Shown: one piece after another, positions 1 to 9,645 of the stretch
How the letters are laid out: each line of letters starts with the position of its first letter
How positions within the stretch are numbered: the first letter of the stretch is position 1
From: an uncultured Sphingomonas sp.
Lineage (GTDB): Bacteria > Pseudomonadota > Alphaproteobacteria > Sphingomonadales > Sphingomonadaceae
Direction: 5' to 3'
Assembly (NCBI GenBank): GCA_946482655.1
Contig: CAMLSA010000098.1
Location: 1-12,124, forward strand
Length of the DNA: 12,124 nucleotides
Position numbers and translations under genes: made by a program
Notes under the pieces: generated by a model
Told to the model about the DNA's origin: nothing
The model's input: the letters and a program-made list of their open reading frames with translations, nothing else
Database searches by the model: none

Positions 1-13
1 TCCGATCATTCGC

Positions 14-955
14 CTAACGTTCCACTGGTCCCGATCCTGTACCTGGCAGGGTGCTCTCCCGAGCGTCCGACTTCGGCTGAGTCAAATCGCGGTGGCGGAC
101 CGTGGGCGAAAATCCCGCCCCGCGCAACCGGCTTGCAAGCGATTCGGCGAAATGCACCGATCGATGTTTCCCACCGGTGCACCCGATCGCCACCGTCACG
201 TAATTTTTGCCCTCGGCTTCGTAGCGTGGAAGCAGCAACAAGATCAGCTCCTCGATCCGGGTCTTTGCCTCAAGATAAACGGGGTCGCTAGCGATATAGG
301 CAGCGACATCGGGATGAAGTCCGCTGTGCGGTTTGAGTTCCGGTACCCAATGGGGATTACGCAGAAATCGCATGTCGAACAGCAGATCGGTCTCGCGGGG
401 AACCCCGCGGGAGAAGGCGAAGGACATCACGGTGAGAGTGGCGCCCGCACCGGCGGCCTGGCCGAAGCGCTGCCGGAGCAGTGCCTGCAACTCGTTGGTC
501 GATCGGCCCGTCGTCTCGATCAGTTCGTCGGCGGCTTCGCGCAGGGGCGCCAACAGCTCGCGTTCATACATTATTCCATCTTCGATCTGGCGATCCTGCG
601 CGAGCGGGTGGCGGCTGCGTGTTTCCGAGTAACGCCTTGTGATCTCGGCGCCAGAGCAGTCGAGAAACAGGATCGAGGTATCGCGGCCGCCATCGCGCAG
701 CGCCCGCGCCTGATGGATGATCCGCCTGCTGTCGAAATCGCGGGTCCGGCTGTCTATGCCGAGCGCGATCGGGCGGTCATTGTCCAGACTGCCCTCTGGC
801 GGGCTGGCCGCCAGCAGCCGGTCGAGCAGCGACACCGGCAGATTGTCGACCGTCTCCCAGCCCATGTCCTCGAGCGCCTTGAGCGCGGTCTTCTTGCCCG
901 CGCCCGACATGCCCGTGACGAACAATATCTGTCGCGGCCCCGGCGCTTTGGTCAT
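14..955 (-). CDS. rapZ: RapZ family nucleotide-binding regulator (YvcJ/RapZ, P-loop)
   Basis: The 313-residue product matches the RapZ/YvcJ family. In E. coli RapZ is an RNA-binding adaptor that controls GlmZ and amino-sugar synthesis; in alphaproteobacteria its partner is not settled. Visible are a P-loop at residues 15-23 (GMSGAGKKT), VDNLP at 36-40, the conserved stretch around 108-118 (RYSETRSRHPL), and the C-terminal family signature GCTGGKHRS at 258-266. The residue after the P-loop Lys is Lys22 instead of the usual Ser/Thr. About 22 residues follow the conserved HRDL (288-291), a Ser/Pro/Gly-rich tail that looks disordered. The ATG overlaps the hprK stop in an ATGA junction (952-955), and GGAG at 963-966 lies 7 nt upstream, so the start is well supported. 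The stop is TAG at 14-16. It is the last visible gene of the chvI-chvG-hprK-rapZ operon; PTS EIIA and HPr genes would be expected beyond position 1. Confidence 0.95.
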   Translation of the reverse strand: MTKAPGPRQILFVTGMSGAGKKTALKALEDMGWETVDNLPVSLLDRLLAASPPEGSLDNDRPIALGIDSRTRDFDSRRIIHQARALRDGGRDTSILFLDCSGAEITRRYSETRSRHPLAQDRQIEDGIMYERELLAPLREAADELIETTGRSTNELQALLRQRFGQAAGAGATLTVMSFAFSRGVPRETDLLFDMRFLRNPHWVPELKPHSGLHPDVAAYIASDPVYLEAKTRIEELILLLLPRYEAEGKNYVTVAIGCTGGKHRSVHFAESLASRLRGAGFSPTVRHRDLTQPKSDARESTLPGTGSGPVER

Positions 956-1389
956 GCCGCTACTCCGAGCCCATGACGAAACAGGGCCTGTTCGGCCTTG
1001 ATCGGGGCCGACGCTTCGAGCGCCGCCAGCGCTATAACCGGAACGGCCACTCCCGAAAAACTGGTTGTGGGCAGGGGTTCATCGGGCAAGCGGTTCGGTG
1101 TGGCGTCGAGATCGAGCATCAGCGCCACCGGCCCTTCGTCCGCGAACCCCATCTCGGCGATGCCGATGCCTCGAATCTCGATCTTGCCGGCAATGCGCGC
1201 GGGAGGGCTGGCATAAAGGATGCCGTCGCGCGCTTCGAGACAGGTGTAGTCATCCGAGACCAGGATGGCGCCGCGGTCGATCAGCCGCAAGGCTAGATCG
1301 GATTTTCCGCTTCCCGACTTTCCGGCGAGCAGCATTACCCGGCCGTCGATCATGACGCTGGTCGCATGAAAGATATTGTCGCCGGGCAT
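952..1389 (-). CDS. hprK: HPr kinase/phosphorylase, short alphaproteobacterial form
   Basis: This is a bifunctional enzyme that phosphorylates and dephosphorylates the regulatory serine of HPr, linking PTS state to metabolism. Only the C-terminal kinase domain is present (145 aa here; Gram-positive enzymes have about 310), which is normal for alphaproteobacteria. Counting from the chosen start, visible are the HAT segment with the catalytic-type His8, the P-loop GKSGSGKS at 23-30 with Lys29, the paired aspartates D46-D47, and the family signature KIEIRGIGI at 69-77. All catalytic residues therefore appear intact. An upstream in-frame ATG (1402-1404) would add five residues and overlap chvG by 13 bp, but it has no ribosome binding site. 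The chosen ATG (1387-1389) has GGAG 9 nt upstream and lies 2 nt after the chvG stop. The gene overlaps rapZ by 4 nt (ATGA), so the two are probably translationally coupled. Confidence 0.93.
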   Translation of the reverse strand: MPGDNIFHATSVMIDGRVMLLAGKSGSGKSDLALRLIDRGAILVSDDYTCLEARDGILYASPPARIAGKIEIRGIGIAEMGFADEGPVALMLDLDATPNRLPDEPLPTTSFSGVAVPVIALAALEASAPIKAEQALFRHGLGVAA

Positions 1390-1391
1390 GC

Positions 1392-2981
1392 TCAGCGGCT
1401 CCATGCCGGCAGCCGAATCACGAATTTGGCTCCGGAGGAGGCATTGTCGCGGTCGGTTGCGATGATAGTGCCATTATGTCCCTCGACGATCGCCTTGGCG
1501 ATGGCGAGGCCGAGCCCGCTGTGCCGGCCAAATTGCTCGCCATCCGGGCGATCGCTGTGAAAGCGATTGAAGATGGCCTCGCGCGCCTCCGACGGTACGC
1601 CCGGCCCTTCGTCCTCAACCCTGATGACGACATCATCACCATCGCGTGTGGCTGCGACCTGAACGAGCCCTCCGGGCGGCGAAAAGGACACTGCGTTTTC
1701 GACGAGATTCTCCACCACCCGCGTCAGCCGCGATCCATCGCCGAACACCACGGCGGTACCGCGATGGGGGCGGGCGAAAGCGACCCGGACATTGCCGTTG
1801 CGGCCGCGCTCCTCGCGCGTCGTGAGCAGGCCTTCGATCATCGTGCCCAGATCGATCGATTCGAAGCGCGCGCGCGCCAGTTCGGCATCGACCCGTGAGG
1901 CTTCGGCGATATCCGTGATCAAGCGGTCGAGCCGGCCGACATCGTCGCGAATGACGTCGATCAGCTGCTTCTGGAGTTCGGGATCGCCGACGAGCCCGAG
2001 ACTGTCCACCGCCGACCGGAGCGATGCCAGCGGGTTCTTGAGTTCGTGCGTCACATCGGCGGCGAAGGCCTCGGTGGCGTCGATTCTCTGACGGATCGCG
2101 AAGCTCATGTCCGACAGTGCGCGGGCCAGCGTGCCGATCTCGTCGCGCCGCTCGGGCAGGCGGGGGACTTGCACCTCCCGGGCGCGGCCCAGGCGGACCC
2201 GATGTGCGGCCAGGGCAAGCCGGCGGAGCGGGCGAACGATGGTTCGCGCCAGGAACAGGGACAGGCTGACCGACACCAGCACGACGAATAGCAGCACCAC
2301 GCCGAGCCGCAGCCGTTCGGCGCGGACGATCCGGGTGATGTCGCGCTGATTCTCGGTCGAGAGCAGGACCGTGCCGCCGCCACGCGGACGGCGGACGTCG
2401 ATCGCGGCAAGGATCATCGGCGTTCGATCCGGCGCACGCTGGACTTCGGTGACGATATCCCGGCTGCGTACCGCCGCGAGCGCGAGCGGCCAGGCCGCGA
2501 GCGTGTCCGCTTGGGGCTCCTGGAATCGCTGTGGACGGTCGGCGCCGACGACCAGGTCGATCGATCGATCGAGGAAGCGGGCCGCGCGCTTCTGCCAGTC
2601 CTCCTGGGTCGGATCGCGCAGCTGATAGGTCGGGCCAGACAAGGTCCAGCTGTCGAATTTCATGGCGACGCCGTCCGCCCGCGCGCGGCGCGATGGATAG
2701 TCATAGACGCGCAGCCTGGTGTCGGTGACCTTGCCGAATTTGGCAAGCAGGGTGCCGCGGCCTGCTTCCGGCGTCACGCTGTAGGCTTCGGCGATCAGCC
2801 TGACCTGGGTGGCGGTCTCCTCGAGCCGTGCATCGATCAGCTGCGAACGGTAGCTGTCGAGATAGAAGAAACCTCCGGCCAGCATGGCGAGCGCGAAGAT
2901 GTTGACCGCCAGGATGCGCGTCGTGAGCGAGGTCCGGGCCGCAGCCTCCGGCGTGCCCAGCGCGCTGTCATTCCTCGGCAA
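1392..2981 (-). CDS. chvG: ChvG-type membrane sensor histidine kinase
   Basis: This is the inner-membrane sensor kinase of the ChvG/ChvI (ExoS/ChvI) system, which in rhizobia and Agrobacterium senses acid or envelope stress and phosphorylates ChvI. Counted from an upstream in-frame ATG at 3098, TM1 is at about 62-80, a periplasmic sensor region at 81-258, TM2 at about 264-284 and HAMP at 285-337. The HisKA phosphoacceptor is His351 in HELKNP. The ATPase domain has an N-box (NLVENAV, about 464-470), a G1 box (EDEGPG, 495-500) and a G2 box (SGLGLAIA, 527-534). The first 40 or so residues of that long ORF overlap chvI and are Ser/Arg-rich shadow sequence, so they are excluded. No in-frame ATG or GTG lies at the expected place. 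The listed start is a TTG (2979-2981) overlapping chvI by 14 bp; a CTG at 2958-2960 is possible. The ATG in the ATGA junction with chvI is out of frame. The family call is firm; the start is not. Confidence 0.9.
   Translation of the reverse strand: MPRNDSALGTPEAAARTSLTTRILAVNIFALAMLAGGFFYLDSYRSQLIDARLEETATQVRLIAEAYSVTPEAGRGTLLAKFGKVTDTRLRVYDYPSRRARADGVAMKFDSWTLSGPTYQLRDPTQEDWQKRAARFLDRSIDLVVGADRPQRFQEPQADTLAAWPLALAAVRSRDIVTEVQRAPDRTPMILAAIDVRRPRGGGTVLLSTENQRDITRIVRAERLRLGVVLLFVVLVSVSLSLFLARTIVRPLRRLALAAHRVRLGRAREVQVPRLPERRDEIGTLARALSDMSFAIRQRIDATEAFAADVTHELKNPLASLRSAVDSLGLVGDPELQKQLIDVIRDDVGRLDRLITDIAEASRVDAELARARFESIDLGTMIEGLLTTREERGRNGNVRVAFARPHRGTAVVFGDGSRLTRVVENLVENAVSFSPPGGLVQVAATRDGDDVVIRVEDEGPGVPSEAREAIFNRFHSDRPDGEQFGRHSGLGLAIAKAIVEGHNGTIIATDRDNASSGAKFVIRLPAWSR
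1399..1402 (-). promoter_or_regulatory. Ribosome binding site deciding the hprK start
   Basis: GGAG sits inside the end of chvG, 9 nt before the ATG at 1387-1389. The alternative ATG at 1402-1404 has no purine-rich stretch at a useful distance, so the downstream start is preferred. Confidence 0.5.
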
Positions 2982-3675
2982 AGCGGTATCCCACGCCGTA
3001 AAGCGTTTCGATCGCCTTGAACTCGGAGTCGACCTGCCGGAATTTGCGGCGCAGGCGCTTGATATGGCTGTCGATCGTCCGGTCATCGACATAGACATCG
3101 TCCTGATAGGCGGTGTCCATCAGCTGGTCGCGCGATTTGACGAAGCCGGGGCGCTGCGCGAGCGCTTCGAGAATGAGGAACTCGGTGACGGTCAGCGTCA
3201 CATCCTGACCGTTCCATTGGACGCGATGCCGGGCGGGATCCATTTCGAGCCTGCCGCGGACGATTTTTTCCGCTGGCGGGGTGTCCGGCTGGTCCCCGCT
3301 GGCGGCGCGCGCCTCGGCCCGCCGTAATATCGCGCGGATGCGGGCGATGAGCAGCCGCTGTGAGAAGGGTTTGGTGATATAGTCGTCGGCACCCATGGCG
3401 AGGCCCAGCGCCTCGTCGAGCTCATCGTCCTTGGACGTCAGGAAGATCGTCGGGATGCTGCTTTTCTCGCGCAGCCGCCGCAGCAGCTCCATGCCGTCCA
3501 TGCGCGGCATCTTGATGTCGAGGACCGCGAGATCGGGCGGATTGTCGAGCAATGCCTTGAGCGCGGCTTCGCCGTCCGAATAGACCCGGACCGCGAAACC
3601 CTCGGACTGCAAGGCGATCGACACCGAGGTCAGGATATTGCGATCGTCATCGACTAGCGCGATCGTGGGCGACAT
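2968..3675 (-). CDS. chvI: ChvI-type OmpR-family response regulator
   Basis: The product (235 aa) is the DNA-binding partner of ChvG. The receiver domain (about 3-120) has the acidic pocket D9-D11, phosphoacceptor D53 in LDIKMP, T80 and K102 (TKPF), all canonical. The C-terminal winged helix (about 138-233) carries the OmpR-type recognition segment around [15 protein letters not shown]. The start ATG (3673-3675) is chosen because the receiver fold begins at once after it. An ORF extension of 22 residues to 3741 is Gly/Pro-rich and unlike the family. A GGGGAGG (3688-3694) lies 12 nt upstream, somewhat far. It is transcribed away from pckA and is the first gene of the operon with chvG, hprK and rapZ. 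In Rhizobiales the same regulator also lies near pckA and hprK, so the neighbourhood supports the name. Autoregulation and control of pckA are plausible inferences only. Confidence 0.95.
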   Translation of the reverse strand: MSPTIALVDDDRNILTSVSIALQSEGFAVRVYSDGEAALKALLDNPPDLAVLDIKMPRMDGMELLRRLREKSSIPTIFLTSKDDELDEALGLAMGADDYITKPFSQRLLIARIRAILRRAEARAASGDQPDTPPAEKIVRGRLEMDPARHRVQWNGQDVTLTVTEFLILEALAQRPGFVKSRDQLMDTAYQDDVYVDDRTIDSHIKRLRRKFRQVDSEFKAIETLYGVGYRFAEE

Positions 3676-3787
3676 GGGACCGGATGGCCTCCCCAGAAAA
3701 CTTGGCCCAGTATGCGCGGGCCCAACCAATCCGGCCGACACGCCACGACCCGGAAAATACGCGCATTGCCTAGCGCAGCACTAATGT

Positions 3788-3812
3788 GGGTTCAACTATG
3801 CTGCGCGAACCC
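3788..3812. repeat. Inverted repeat GGGTTC-N13-GAACCC, possible operator
   Basis: A perfect 6-bp dyad with a 13-nt spacer lies in the middle of the chvI-pckA intergenic region. The position and symmetry suit a dimeric regulator binding two half-sites, but no known protein is assigned. Confidence 0.4.
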
Positions 3813-3848
3813 TTTACGATCCCCGGCTTTGAAACTATGCGCGGTCGG

Positions 3849-3876
3849 AAAGATAAAGGCACGATGGATGAACCCG
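3849..3876 (+). promoter_or_regulatory. Shared motif, copy 1 (upstream of pckA)
   Basis: About 28 bp matching 5676-5703 at 21 of 28 positions, including the core AAGGC-N-CGATGG and a trailing CCCG. It ends 80 nt before the pckA GTG. The function is unknown; see copy 2. Confidence 0.35.
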
Positions 3877-3945
3877 CCGGGGTCGGGGGCGTTCCGTTGG
3901 GGCTTACATTAGGAGTGCCACCTCGCAACCGGGGGTCACCCGAAT

Positions 3946-3950
3946 AGGAG
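3946..3950 (+). promoter_or_regulatory. Ribosome binding site deciding the GTG start of pckA
   Basis: AGGAG followed by 6 nt and then GTG at 3957. An ATG at 3952-3954 is only 1 nt away and in another frame, so this site selects the GTG. Confidence 0.7.
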
Positions 3951-3956
3951 AATGCA

Positions 3957-5555
3957 GTGCCTCAGCTCACGCCCGCCTTTGGTCTCGACAAACAGGGAAT
4001 TGATGTCGATGCCGGGCTTCACTGGAACCTGGGAACCGCGCCGCTGGTCGAACTGGCCATCCAGCGTGGCGAAGGGATGCTGTCGAAAGACGGCCCGCTC
4101 GTCGTCAGGACTGGCGCCCACACCGGTCGTTCGGCGAACGACAAATTCATCGTCCGCGACGCTGAAACCGAGGCGAGCGTCTGGTGGGGCAAGACCAACA
4201 AGGGCATGACGCCCGAGCATTTCGCCGCGCTCAAGGCGGACTTCCTGGCCCATTTGAAGAGCAAGGACACGCTATTCGTCCAGGATCTGTTCGGGGGGTC
4301 GCAGTCCGCGCACCGCGTCAATACGCGCGTGATCACCGAATTGGCGTGGCACAGCCTGTTCATCCGCACCCTGCTGGTGCGTCCCGACACCGCCGAGCTG
4401 GCCGGTTTCGTTCCCGAGTACACGATCATCGACCTGCCGACCTTCGCAGCCGATCCGGCGCGGCACGGCACCCGCAGCGAGACGGTGATCGCGGTCAATT
4501 TCACCGAGAAACTGATCCTGATCGGCGGCACCCGCTATGCGGGCGAGATGAAGAAGTCGGTGTTCGGCATTCTCAACTACAAGCTGCCCATGGACGGCGT
4601 CATGCCGATGCACTGCTCGGCCAATATCGGTCCCGAGGGTGACACCGCGATCTTCTTCGGTCTCTCGGGCACGGGCAAGACGACGCTTTCGGCTGATGCG
4701 AGCCGAACGCTGATCGGCGACGATGAACATGGCTGGTCGGATGAGGCTGTCTTCAATTTCGAAGGCGGCTGCTATGCCAAGATGATCCGCCTCTCGCCCG
4801 AGGCCGAGCCGGAGATCTTCGCTACGACCAAGCGTTTCGGCACGGTCCTCGAAAATGTCGTGATCGATCCCGACACCCGCGAGATCGACCTGGACGACGA
4901 CAGCCTCGCCGAGAACAGCCGGGGCTCCTATCCGATCAATTTTATTCCCAACGCGTCCGCCGAGAATCTCGGCCCGGTTCCGAAGAACCTCATCTTCCTG
5001 ACCGCGGACGCCTATGGTGTGCTGCCGCCGATCGCCAAGCTGAGCCCCGATCAGGCGATGTATCACTTCCTGTCGGGCTACACGGCGCGCGTGGCCGGCA
5101 CCGAGATCGGCGTGACCGAGCCTTCAGCGACTTTCTCGACATGCTTCGGCGCGCCATTCATGCCGCGCCATCCTTCGGTCTACGGCAACCTCCTCAAGGA
5201 GCGGATCGCCAAGGGGGGCGTCGATTGCTGGCTGGTCAACACCGGTTGGACCGGTGGGCAATTCGGCGTCGGCCACCGCATGCCGATCAAGGTGACGCGC
5301 GCTTTGCTCAACGCGGCGCTCGACGGCAGCCTCAACAATGCCGAGTTCCGGATCGATCCCAATTTCGGCTTCAAGGTGCCTGTCGCCGTGCCGGGGGTCG
5401 ATAGCAAGATTCTCAACCCGCGCGAGACCTGGCCCGACGCTGCCGCCTATGACGCGACCGCCCAGAAGCTGGTCCGCCAGTTCATCGAGAACTTCGCGGA
5501 ATTCGCGGAGCATGTCGACGAAGGCGTCCGTCAGGCGGCACCCAAGGCGGCCTGA
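3957..5555 (+). CDS. pckA: Phosphoenolpyruvate carboxykinase (ATP)
   Basis: This cytosolic enzyme (EC 4.1.1.49) converts oxaloacetate and ATP to PEP, CO2 and ADP, the committed step of gluconeogenesis from TCA intermediates. The 532-residue length fits the family (E. coli 540). Visible are R51 in RTGAHTGRS, the metal/substrate segment Y194...K199-K200, H219 in MPMHC, the kinase-1 P-loop GLSGTGKTT at 235-243 with K241, the signature [10 protein letters not shown] at 252-261 with D255-D256, and R322 in NSRGSYP. It starts with GTG, supported by AGGAG 6 nt upstream; the stop is TGA at 5553-5555. It is transcribed divergently from chvI, ends at a strong terminator and appears monocistronic. PEP is the phosphoryl donor of the PTS, which gives a functional link to the neighbouring hprK. 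Confidence 0.98.
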   Translation: MPQLTPAFGLDKQGIDVDAGLHWNLGTAPLVELAIQRGEGMLSKDGPLVVRTGAHTGRSANDKFIVRDAETEASVWWGKTNKGMTPEHFAALKADFLAHLKSKDTLFVQDLFGGSQSAHRVNTRVITELAWHSLFIRTLLVRPDTAELAGFVPEYTIIDLPTFAADPARHGTRSETVIAVNFTEKLILIGGTRYAGEMKKSVFGILNYKLPMDGVMPMHCSANIGPEGDTAIFFGLSGTGKTTLSADASRTLIGDDEHGWSDEAVFNFEGGCYAKMIRLSPEAEPEIFATTKRFGTVLENVVIDPDTREIDLDDDSLAENSRGSYPINFIPNASAENLGPVPKNLIFLTADAYGVLPPIAKLSPDQAMYHFLSGYTARVAGTEIGVTEPSATFSTCFGAPFMPRHPSVYGNLLKERIAKGGVDCWLVNTGWTGGQFGVGHRMPIKVTRALLNAALDGSLNNAEFRIDPNFGFKVPVAVPGVDSKILNPRETWPDAAAYDATAQKLVRQFIENFAEFAEHVDEGVRQAAPKAA

Positions 5556-5585
5556 TCGCATCGGCAAAACCGAATGGCCTTCGAG

Positions 5586-5625
5586 AGGGCGCCCCCGCTT
5601 CGGTGGGGGCGCCCTTCCTTTTTCC
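5586..5625 (+). terminator. Rho-independent terminator of pckA
   Basis: A perfect 10-bp stem (GGGCGCCCCC at 5587-5596 against 5605-5614) is extended by a G-U and a C-G pair around a UUCG tetraloop (5599-5602), and is followed by a T-rich run. It lies about 30 nt after the pckA stop. The C(UUCG)G loop is an especially stable type. Confidence 0.9.
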
Positions 5626-5675
5626 TTTCCGCACCGGCGATCCGGACACGAAATGTTCACCATGATCGCAGCATC

Positions 5676-5703
5676 GAAAATTAAGGCGCGATGGTTAAGC
5701 CCG
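5676..5703 (+). promoter_or_regulatory. Shared motif, copy 2 (upstream of the diguanylate cyclase)
   Basis: About 28 bp matching 3849-3876 at 21 of 28 positions. This copy contains two TTAAG elements 14 nt apart (5681 and 5695), and on the minus strand reads TTAACCAT, which resembles a CtrA half-site. The spacing is not the TTAA-N7-TTAA of a full CtrA site. It ends 25 nt before the cyclase ATG. A short dyad CATCG/CGATG (5672-5676 and 5689-5693) overlaps it. Confidence 0.4.
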
Positions 5704-5728
5704 TCAGGCAAATTGTTGAGCGGGTGTC

Positions 5729-6856
5729 ATGTACGAATCCAAACCACCTTCGTCTGCCGGCCGTAGGGGCTGGAGCCTCGATGCCTTGTTCGGCCGATTG
5801 ACCGCGGATCCCGCCGCTCAACCGGCGGCGATCGCCGAAGCCGCCGCCGCGGAGCCGACGTCGAGCGACCTGTTCACCCGGATCGGCGGTTTCCTCCGTG
5901 CCCACCGGCTCGATCCGACTCCGGTCAACTATGATCTTGCCTATCACTATCTGGGCGGCAACGATCCGGGGCTCGTCACCCTGGTCGAAGCGGCGATCGT
6001 GCGCGACGGTGTGCTGCGTGCCGACGCTGCCGAGCAGATCTCCCAGGTGGCCTCCAACCAGGTCTCGGCCGAACTGCTCGAGAAGCTGATCGACCAGGCG
6101 CATCAGAGCATGACCCTCGCGTCAAGCCTGGTCGGCCAATCGCGCACCGATGCCAAGGCCTATGGGAGCGCGCTCGACAAGGGCGCCACCGCGCTCGACA
6201 AGGGCGGCGAACCCGCGTCGCGCGCGCTCGAGCTGATGGTCGAGCTTACCCGGACAATGATCGGTAAGACCCACGACGCCGAACTCCGGCTCGCCGAAAT
6301 GGGATCGCGGATGGAATCGCTGCAGGGCGATCTCGCCGAGGCTCAAGCGGTTGCCGAAAGCGATCCGCTGACGGGCCTCGCCAACCGCCGCGCCTTCCAG
6401 GCCCGCCTCGCCCGCGCAATGGCGCAGGCCGTTGCCGAGGACACGCCGTTGTCGGTGGCCTTTTGCGACATCGATCACTTCAAGTCGATCAATGACAATC
6501 ACGGTCACGACACCGGCGATCGGATCCTCAAGATGGTTGCCGATGCGCTGGCGGAGGGCGCTGGCGACGATGCGTTCGTCGGCCGATTCGGCGGCGAGGA
6601 GTTCCTGATCCTGTTTGACGGGATAATGGCGCGCCGGGCGGCGATGCGGGTCGATGAGATTCGCGACGAGCTTTCGGGCCGTCACCTCGTCTCGAAGACG
6701 ACCGGCGAACCGCTGGGCACCGTCACTTTCTCGGCCGGCATCGCGCAGCTGCTCCCCGGCGAAGCCGACGGCGACATGCTCCGCCGGGCCGACGAGGCGC
6801 TCTACAGTGCAAAAAATGGCGGCCGGAACCGCGTGGTGATCCACGGTGAGGATTAA
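5729..6856 (+). CDS. Diguanylate cyclase (GGDEF), soluble, with N-terminal helical region
   Basis: This is predicted to make cyclic di-GMP from two GTP. The 375-residue protein has no membrane segment. The N-terminal part (about 48-110) contains a DPTPVNYDLAYHY-type segment also found before alphaproteobacterial GGDEF domains. Residues about 115-208 look helical and coiled-coil forming. The GGDEF domain (about 209-372) opens with DPLTGLANRR at 212-221, has the metal site D247-I-D249, and the active loop GGEEF at 288-292, an active variant. The RxxD inhibitory site expected just before the loop is missing: those positions are Gly and Ala in GDDAFVGRF. Residues 147-160 contain a heptad duplication (ALDKGA/ALDKGG). 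Only a weak GAGCGGG precedes the ATG, but no better start is seen. It stands alone between the pckA terminator and guaB. Its target pathway (motility, adhesion or holdfast) cannot be told from sequence. Confidence 0.93.
   Translation: MYESKPPSSAGRRGWSLDALFGRLTADPAAQPAAIAEAAAAEPTSSDLFTRIGGFLRAHRLDPTPVNYDLAYHYLGGNDPGLVTLVEAAIVRDGVLRADAAEQISQVASNQVSAELLEKLIDQAHQSMTLASSLVGQSRTDAKAYGSALDKGATALDKGGEPASRALELMVELTRTMIGKTHDAELRLAEMGSRMESLQGDLAEAQAVAESDPLTGLANRRAFQARLARAMAQAVAEDTPLSVAFCDIDHFKSINDNHGHDTGDRILKMVADALAEGAGDDAFVGRFGGEEFLILFDGIMARRAAMRVDEIRDELSGRHLVSKTTGEPLGTVTFSAGIAQLLPGEADGDMLRRADEALYSAKNGGRNRVVIHGED
6170..6206 (+). repeat. In-frame tandem duplication within the cyclase gene
   Basis: Two identical 16-bp copies of GCGCTCGACAAGGGCG (6170-6185 and 6191-6206) with a 21-bp period, so one seven-residue heptad is duplicated in the helical linker before the GGDEF domain. 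Confidence 0.7.
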
Positions 6857-6895
6857 TGTGATGGCGTGCCGTAGGGGAGACCGACGCGGCGCTAA

Positions 6896-8434
<1,539 letters not shown>

Positions 8435-8440
8435 GTCCAT

Positions 8441-9610
8441 ATGACGCCCGGTGGCCGGGCGCAGGCGGCGATCGAGCTGCTCGACGAGATCATTATCGCC
8501 GCACGTGACGGTGGCGCGGCCGCCGACACCCTGATCGCGCGCTACTTCAAGACGCGGCGCTACGCGGGCTCGAAGGATCGGCGCGCGATACGCGACCTCG
8601 TCTATCGCGCAATACGGCACGCGGGCGATCTGCCGAAAAGCGGGCGAGCGGCGTTGATCGGAGTCGCGCGCGGCGACGTCGAGCTTGCCGCAGCCTTCGA
8701 TGGGTCCCCGCACACGCCTGCGCCGATCAATGATAAGGAACTGGGCAGTGTCGCGGGCGTGCTGCCAAACTGGCTCGCACAGAAAATCGACCCGGCCGAG
8801 CATGAGGCGCTGCTCGAACGCGCACCGCTCGATGTCCGGGTGAACCGACGCATGGCTGATCGCGAGAGCGTGGCGGCCTTGCTGCCGGAAGCGGCGCCGA
8901 CGCCCTTCGCGCCACACGGCCTGCGCCTGCCCGAGGGAACTCCGGTCGAGGCCACCCAGCCTTGGCGGGATGGCCTGATCGAGATCCAGGACGAAGGTAG
9001 CCAGCTGATCGCCGCGGCGGCCCGGGCGCGGCCCGGAATGACCGTCCTCGACTTGTGCGCGGGCGCCGGAGGCAAGACGCTCGCGCTCGCCGACAGCATG
9101 GCGGGAGAGGGGCGGCTGATCGCCACCGACACCAACCGCGCCCGGCTTTCGCGCCTCGTGCCGCGGGCAGAGCGGGCCGCTGCGGGCATCATCGAGACAC
9201 GGCTGCTCGATCCCCGCCGGGAAAATGATTCGCTGGCCGACCTCGCCGACGCCTGCGATGTGGTGCTGATCGACCCGCCCTGTTCCGGAACCGGGACATG
9301 GCGTCGCAATCCCGAGGCGCGCTGGCGGCTCACACCGGATCGGCTCGGCAAGCTCGTCGAAACCCAAGCGATGCTGCTGGATGTCGCGGCAGGTCTGGTC
9401 AAGCCCGGTGGAGCGCTGGTCTATGCGGTCTGCTCGCTGCTCGATGAGGAAGGGGCGGGGCAAGTGGCCGATTTTCTGGCCCGGTCGCCTGCTTTCCGCC
9501 CCGAAAAGGATCTGTTCACCGCTGGCTGCTATAGAGGTCCCGGCAAGCTGCTCAGCCCGGCGCGTGACCATACCGACGGATTTTTCGTCGCCAGGTTGCT
9601 CCGCGCATGA
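8441..9610 (+). CDS. rsmB: RsmB-family 16S rRNA (cytosine-C5) methyltransferase
   Basis: This SAM-dependent enzyme belongs to the RsmB/NOL1/NOP2/Sun family, whose founding member methylates C967 of 16S rRNA. The 389-residue protein has an N-terminal RNA-binding or NusB-like helical part (about 1-140) and a Rossmann methyltransferase domain. SAM motif I is [10 protein letters not shown] at 204-213. The two family cysteines are both present: Cys281 in DPPCSGTG and Cys331 in VCSLL, one acting as nucleophile and the other in product release. It is slightly shorter than E. coli RsmB (429). The exact target cytosine is inferred from family only, and a related RsmF-like role cannot be excluded. It starts 6 nt after guaB and ends in an ATGA overlap with an upstream ATG of the TPR frame. 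Confidence 0.92.
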   Translation: MTPGGRAQAAIELLDEIIIAARDGGAAADTLIARYFKTRRYAGSKDRRAIRDLVYRAIRHAGDLPKSGRAALIGVARGDVELAAAFDGSPHTPAPINDKELGSVAGVLPNWLAQKIDPAEHEALLERAPLDVRVNRRMADRESVAALLPEAAPTPFAPHGLRLPEGTPVEATQPWRDGLIEIQDEGSQLIAAAARARPGMTVLDLCAGAGGKTLALADSMAGEGRLIATDTNRARLSRLVPRAERAAAGIIETRLLDPRRENDSLADLADACDVVLIDPPCSGTGTWRRNPEARWRLTPDRLGKLVETQAMLLDVAAGLVKPGGALVYAVCSLLDEEGAGQVADFLARSPAFRPEKDLFTAGCYRGPGKLLSPARDHTDGFFVARLLRA

Positions 9611-9635
9611 TAGAAGGCCGCTATGCCGATATGTT

Positions 9636-9639
9636 GGAG
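9636..9639 (+). promoter_or_regulatory. Ribosome binding site deciding the start of the TPR gene
   Basis: GGAG followed by 6 nt before the ATG at 9646. The upstream ATG at 9607 has no such site, and the chosen start puts a signal peptide at the very N-terminus. Confidence 0.6.
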
Positions 9640-9645
9640 ATGTTG

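Larger units (their letters stand above)
3676..3956. promoter_or_regulatory. Divergent chvI/pckA regulatory region
   Basis: These 281 bp separate two genes that point away from each other, so both promoters must lie here. No confident -35/-10 pair was identified. The region holds a 6-bp inverted repeat (3788-3812), two copies of AACTATGC (3794-3801 and 3833-3840), a copy of a motif shared with the cyclase promoter (3849-3876), and an imperfect hairpin near the chvI side (3702-3725, TTGGCCC against GGGCCCAA with one bulge). Confidence 0.7.

Noticed and set aside
92..976. A 294-codon plus-strand frame opposite rapZ
   Set aside because: Shadow of a clearly recognised gene, with Arg/Gln-rich composition and no family features.
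2555..2572. CGAT-rich simple repeat inside chvG
   Set aside because: It is in frame within conserved-length coding sequence and is short; CGAT runs are common in GC-rich alphaproteobacteria.
2982..3098. N-terminal extension of chvG to an ATG at 3098
   Set aside because: It would overlap chvI by 131 bp and encodes Ser/Arg-rich sequence unlike any kinase N-terminus.
5681..5699. A full CtrA binding site upstream of the cyclase
   Set aside because: The two TTAA elements are separated by 10 bases instead of 7, so only a half-site resemblance remains.
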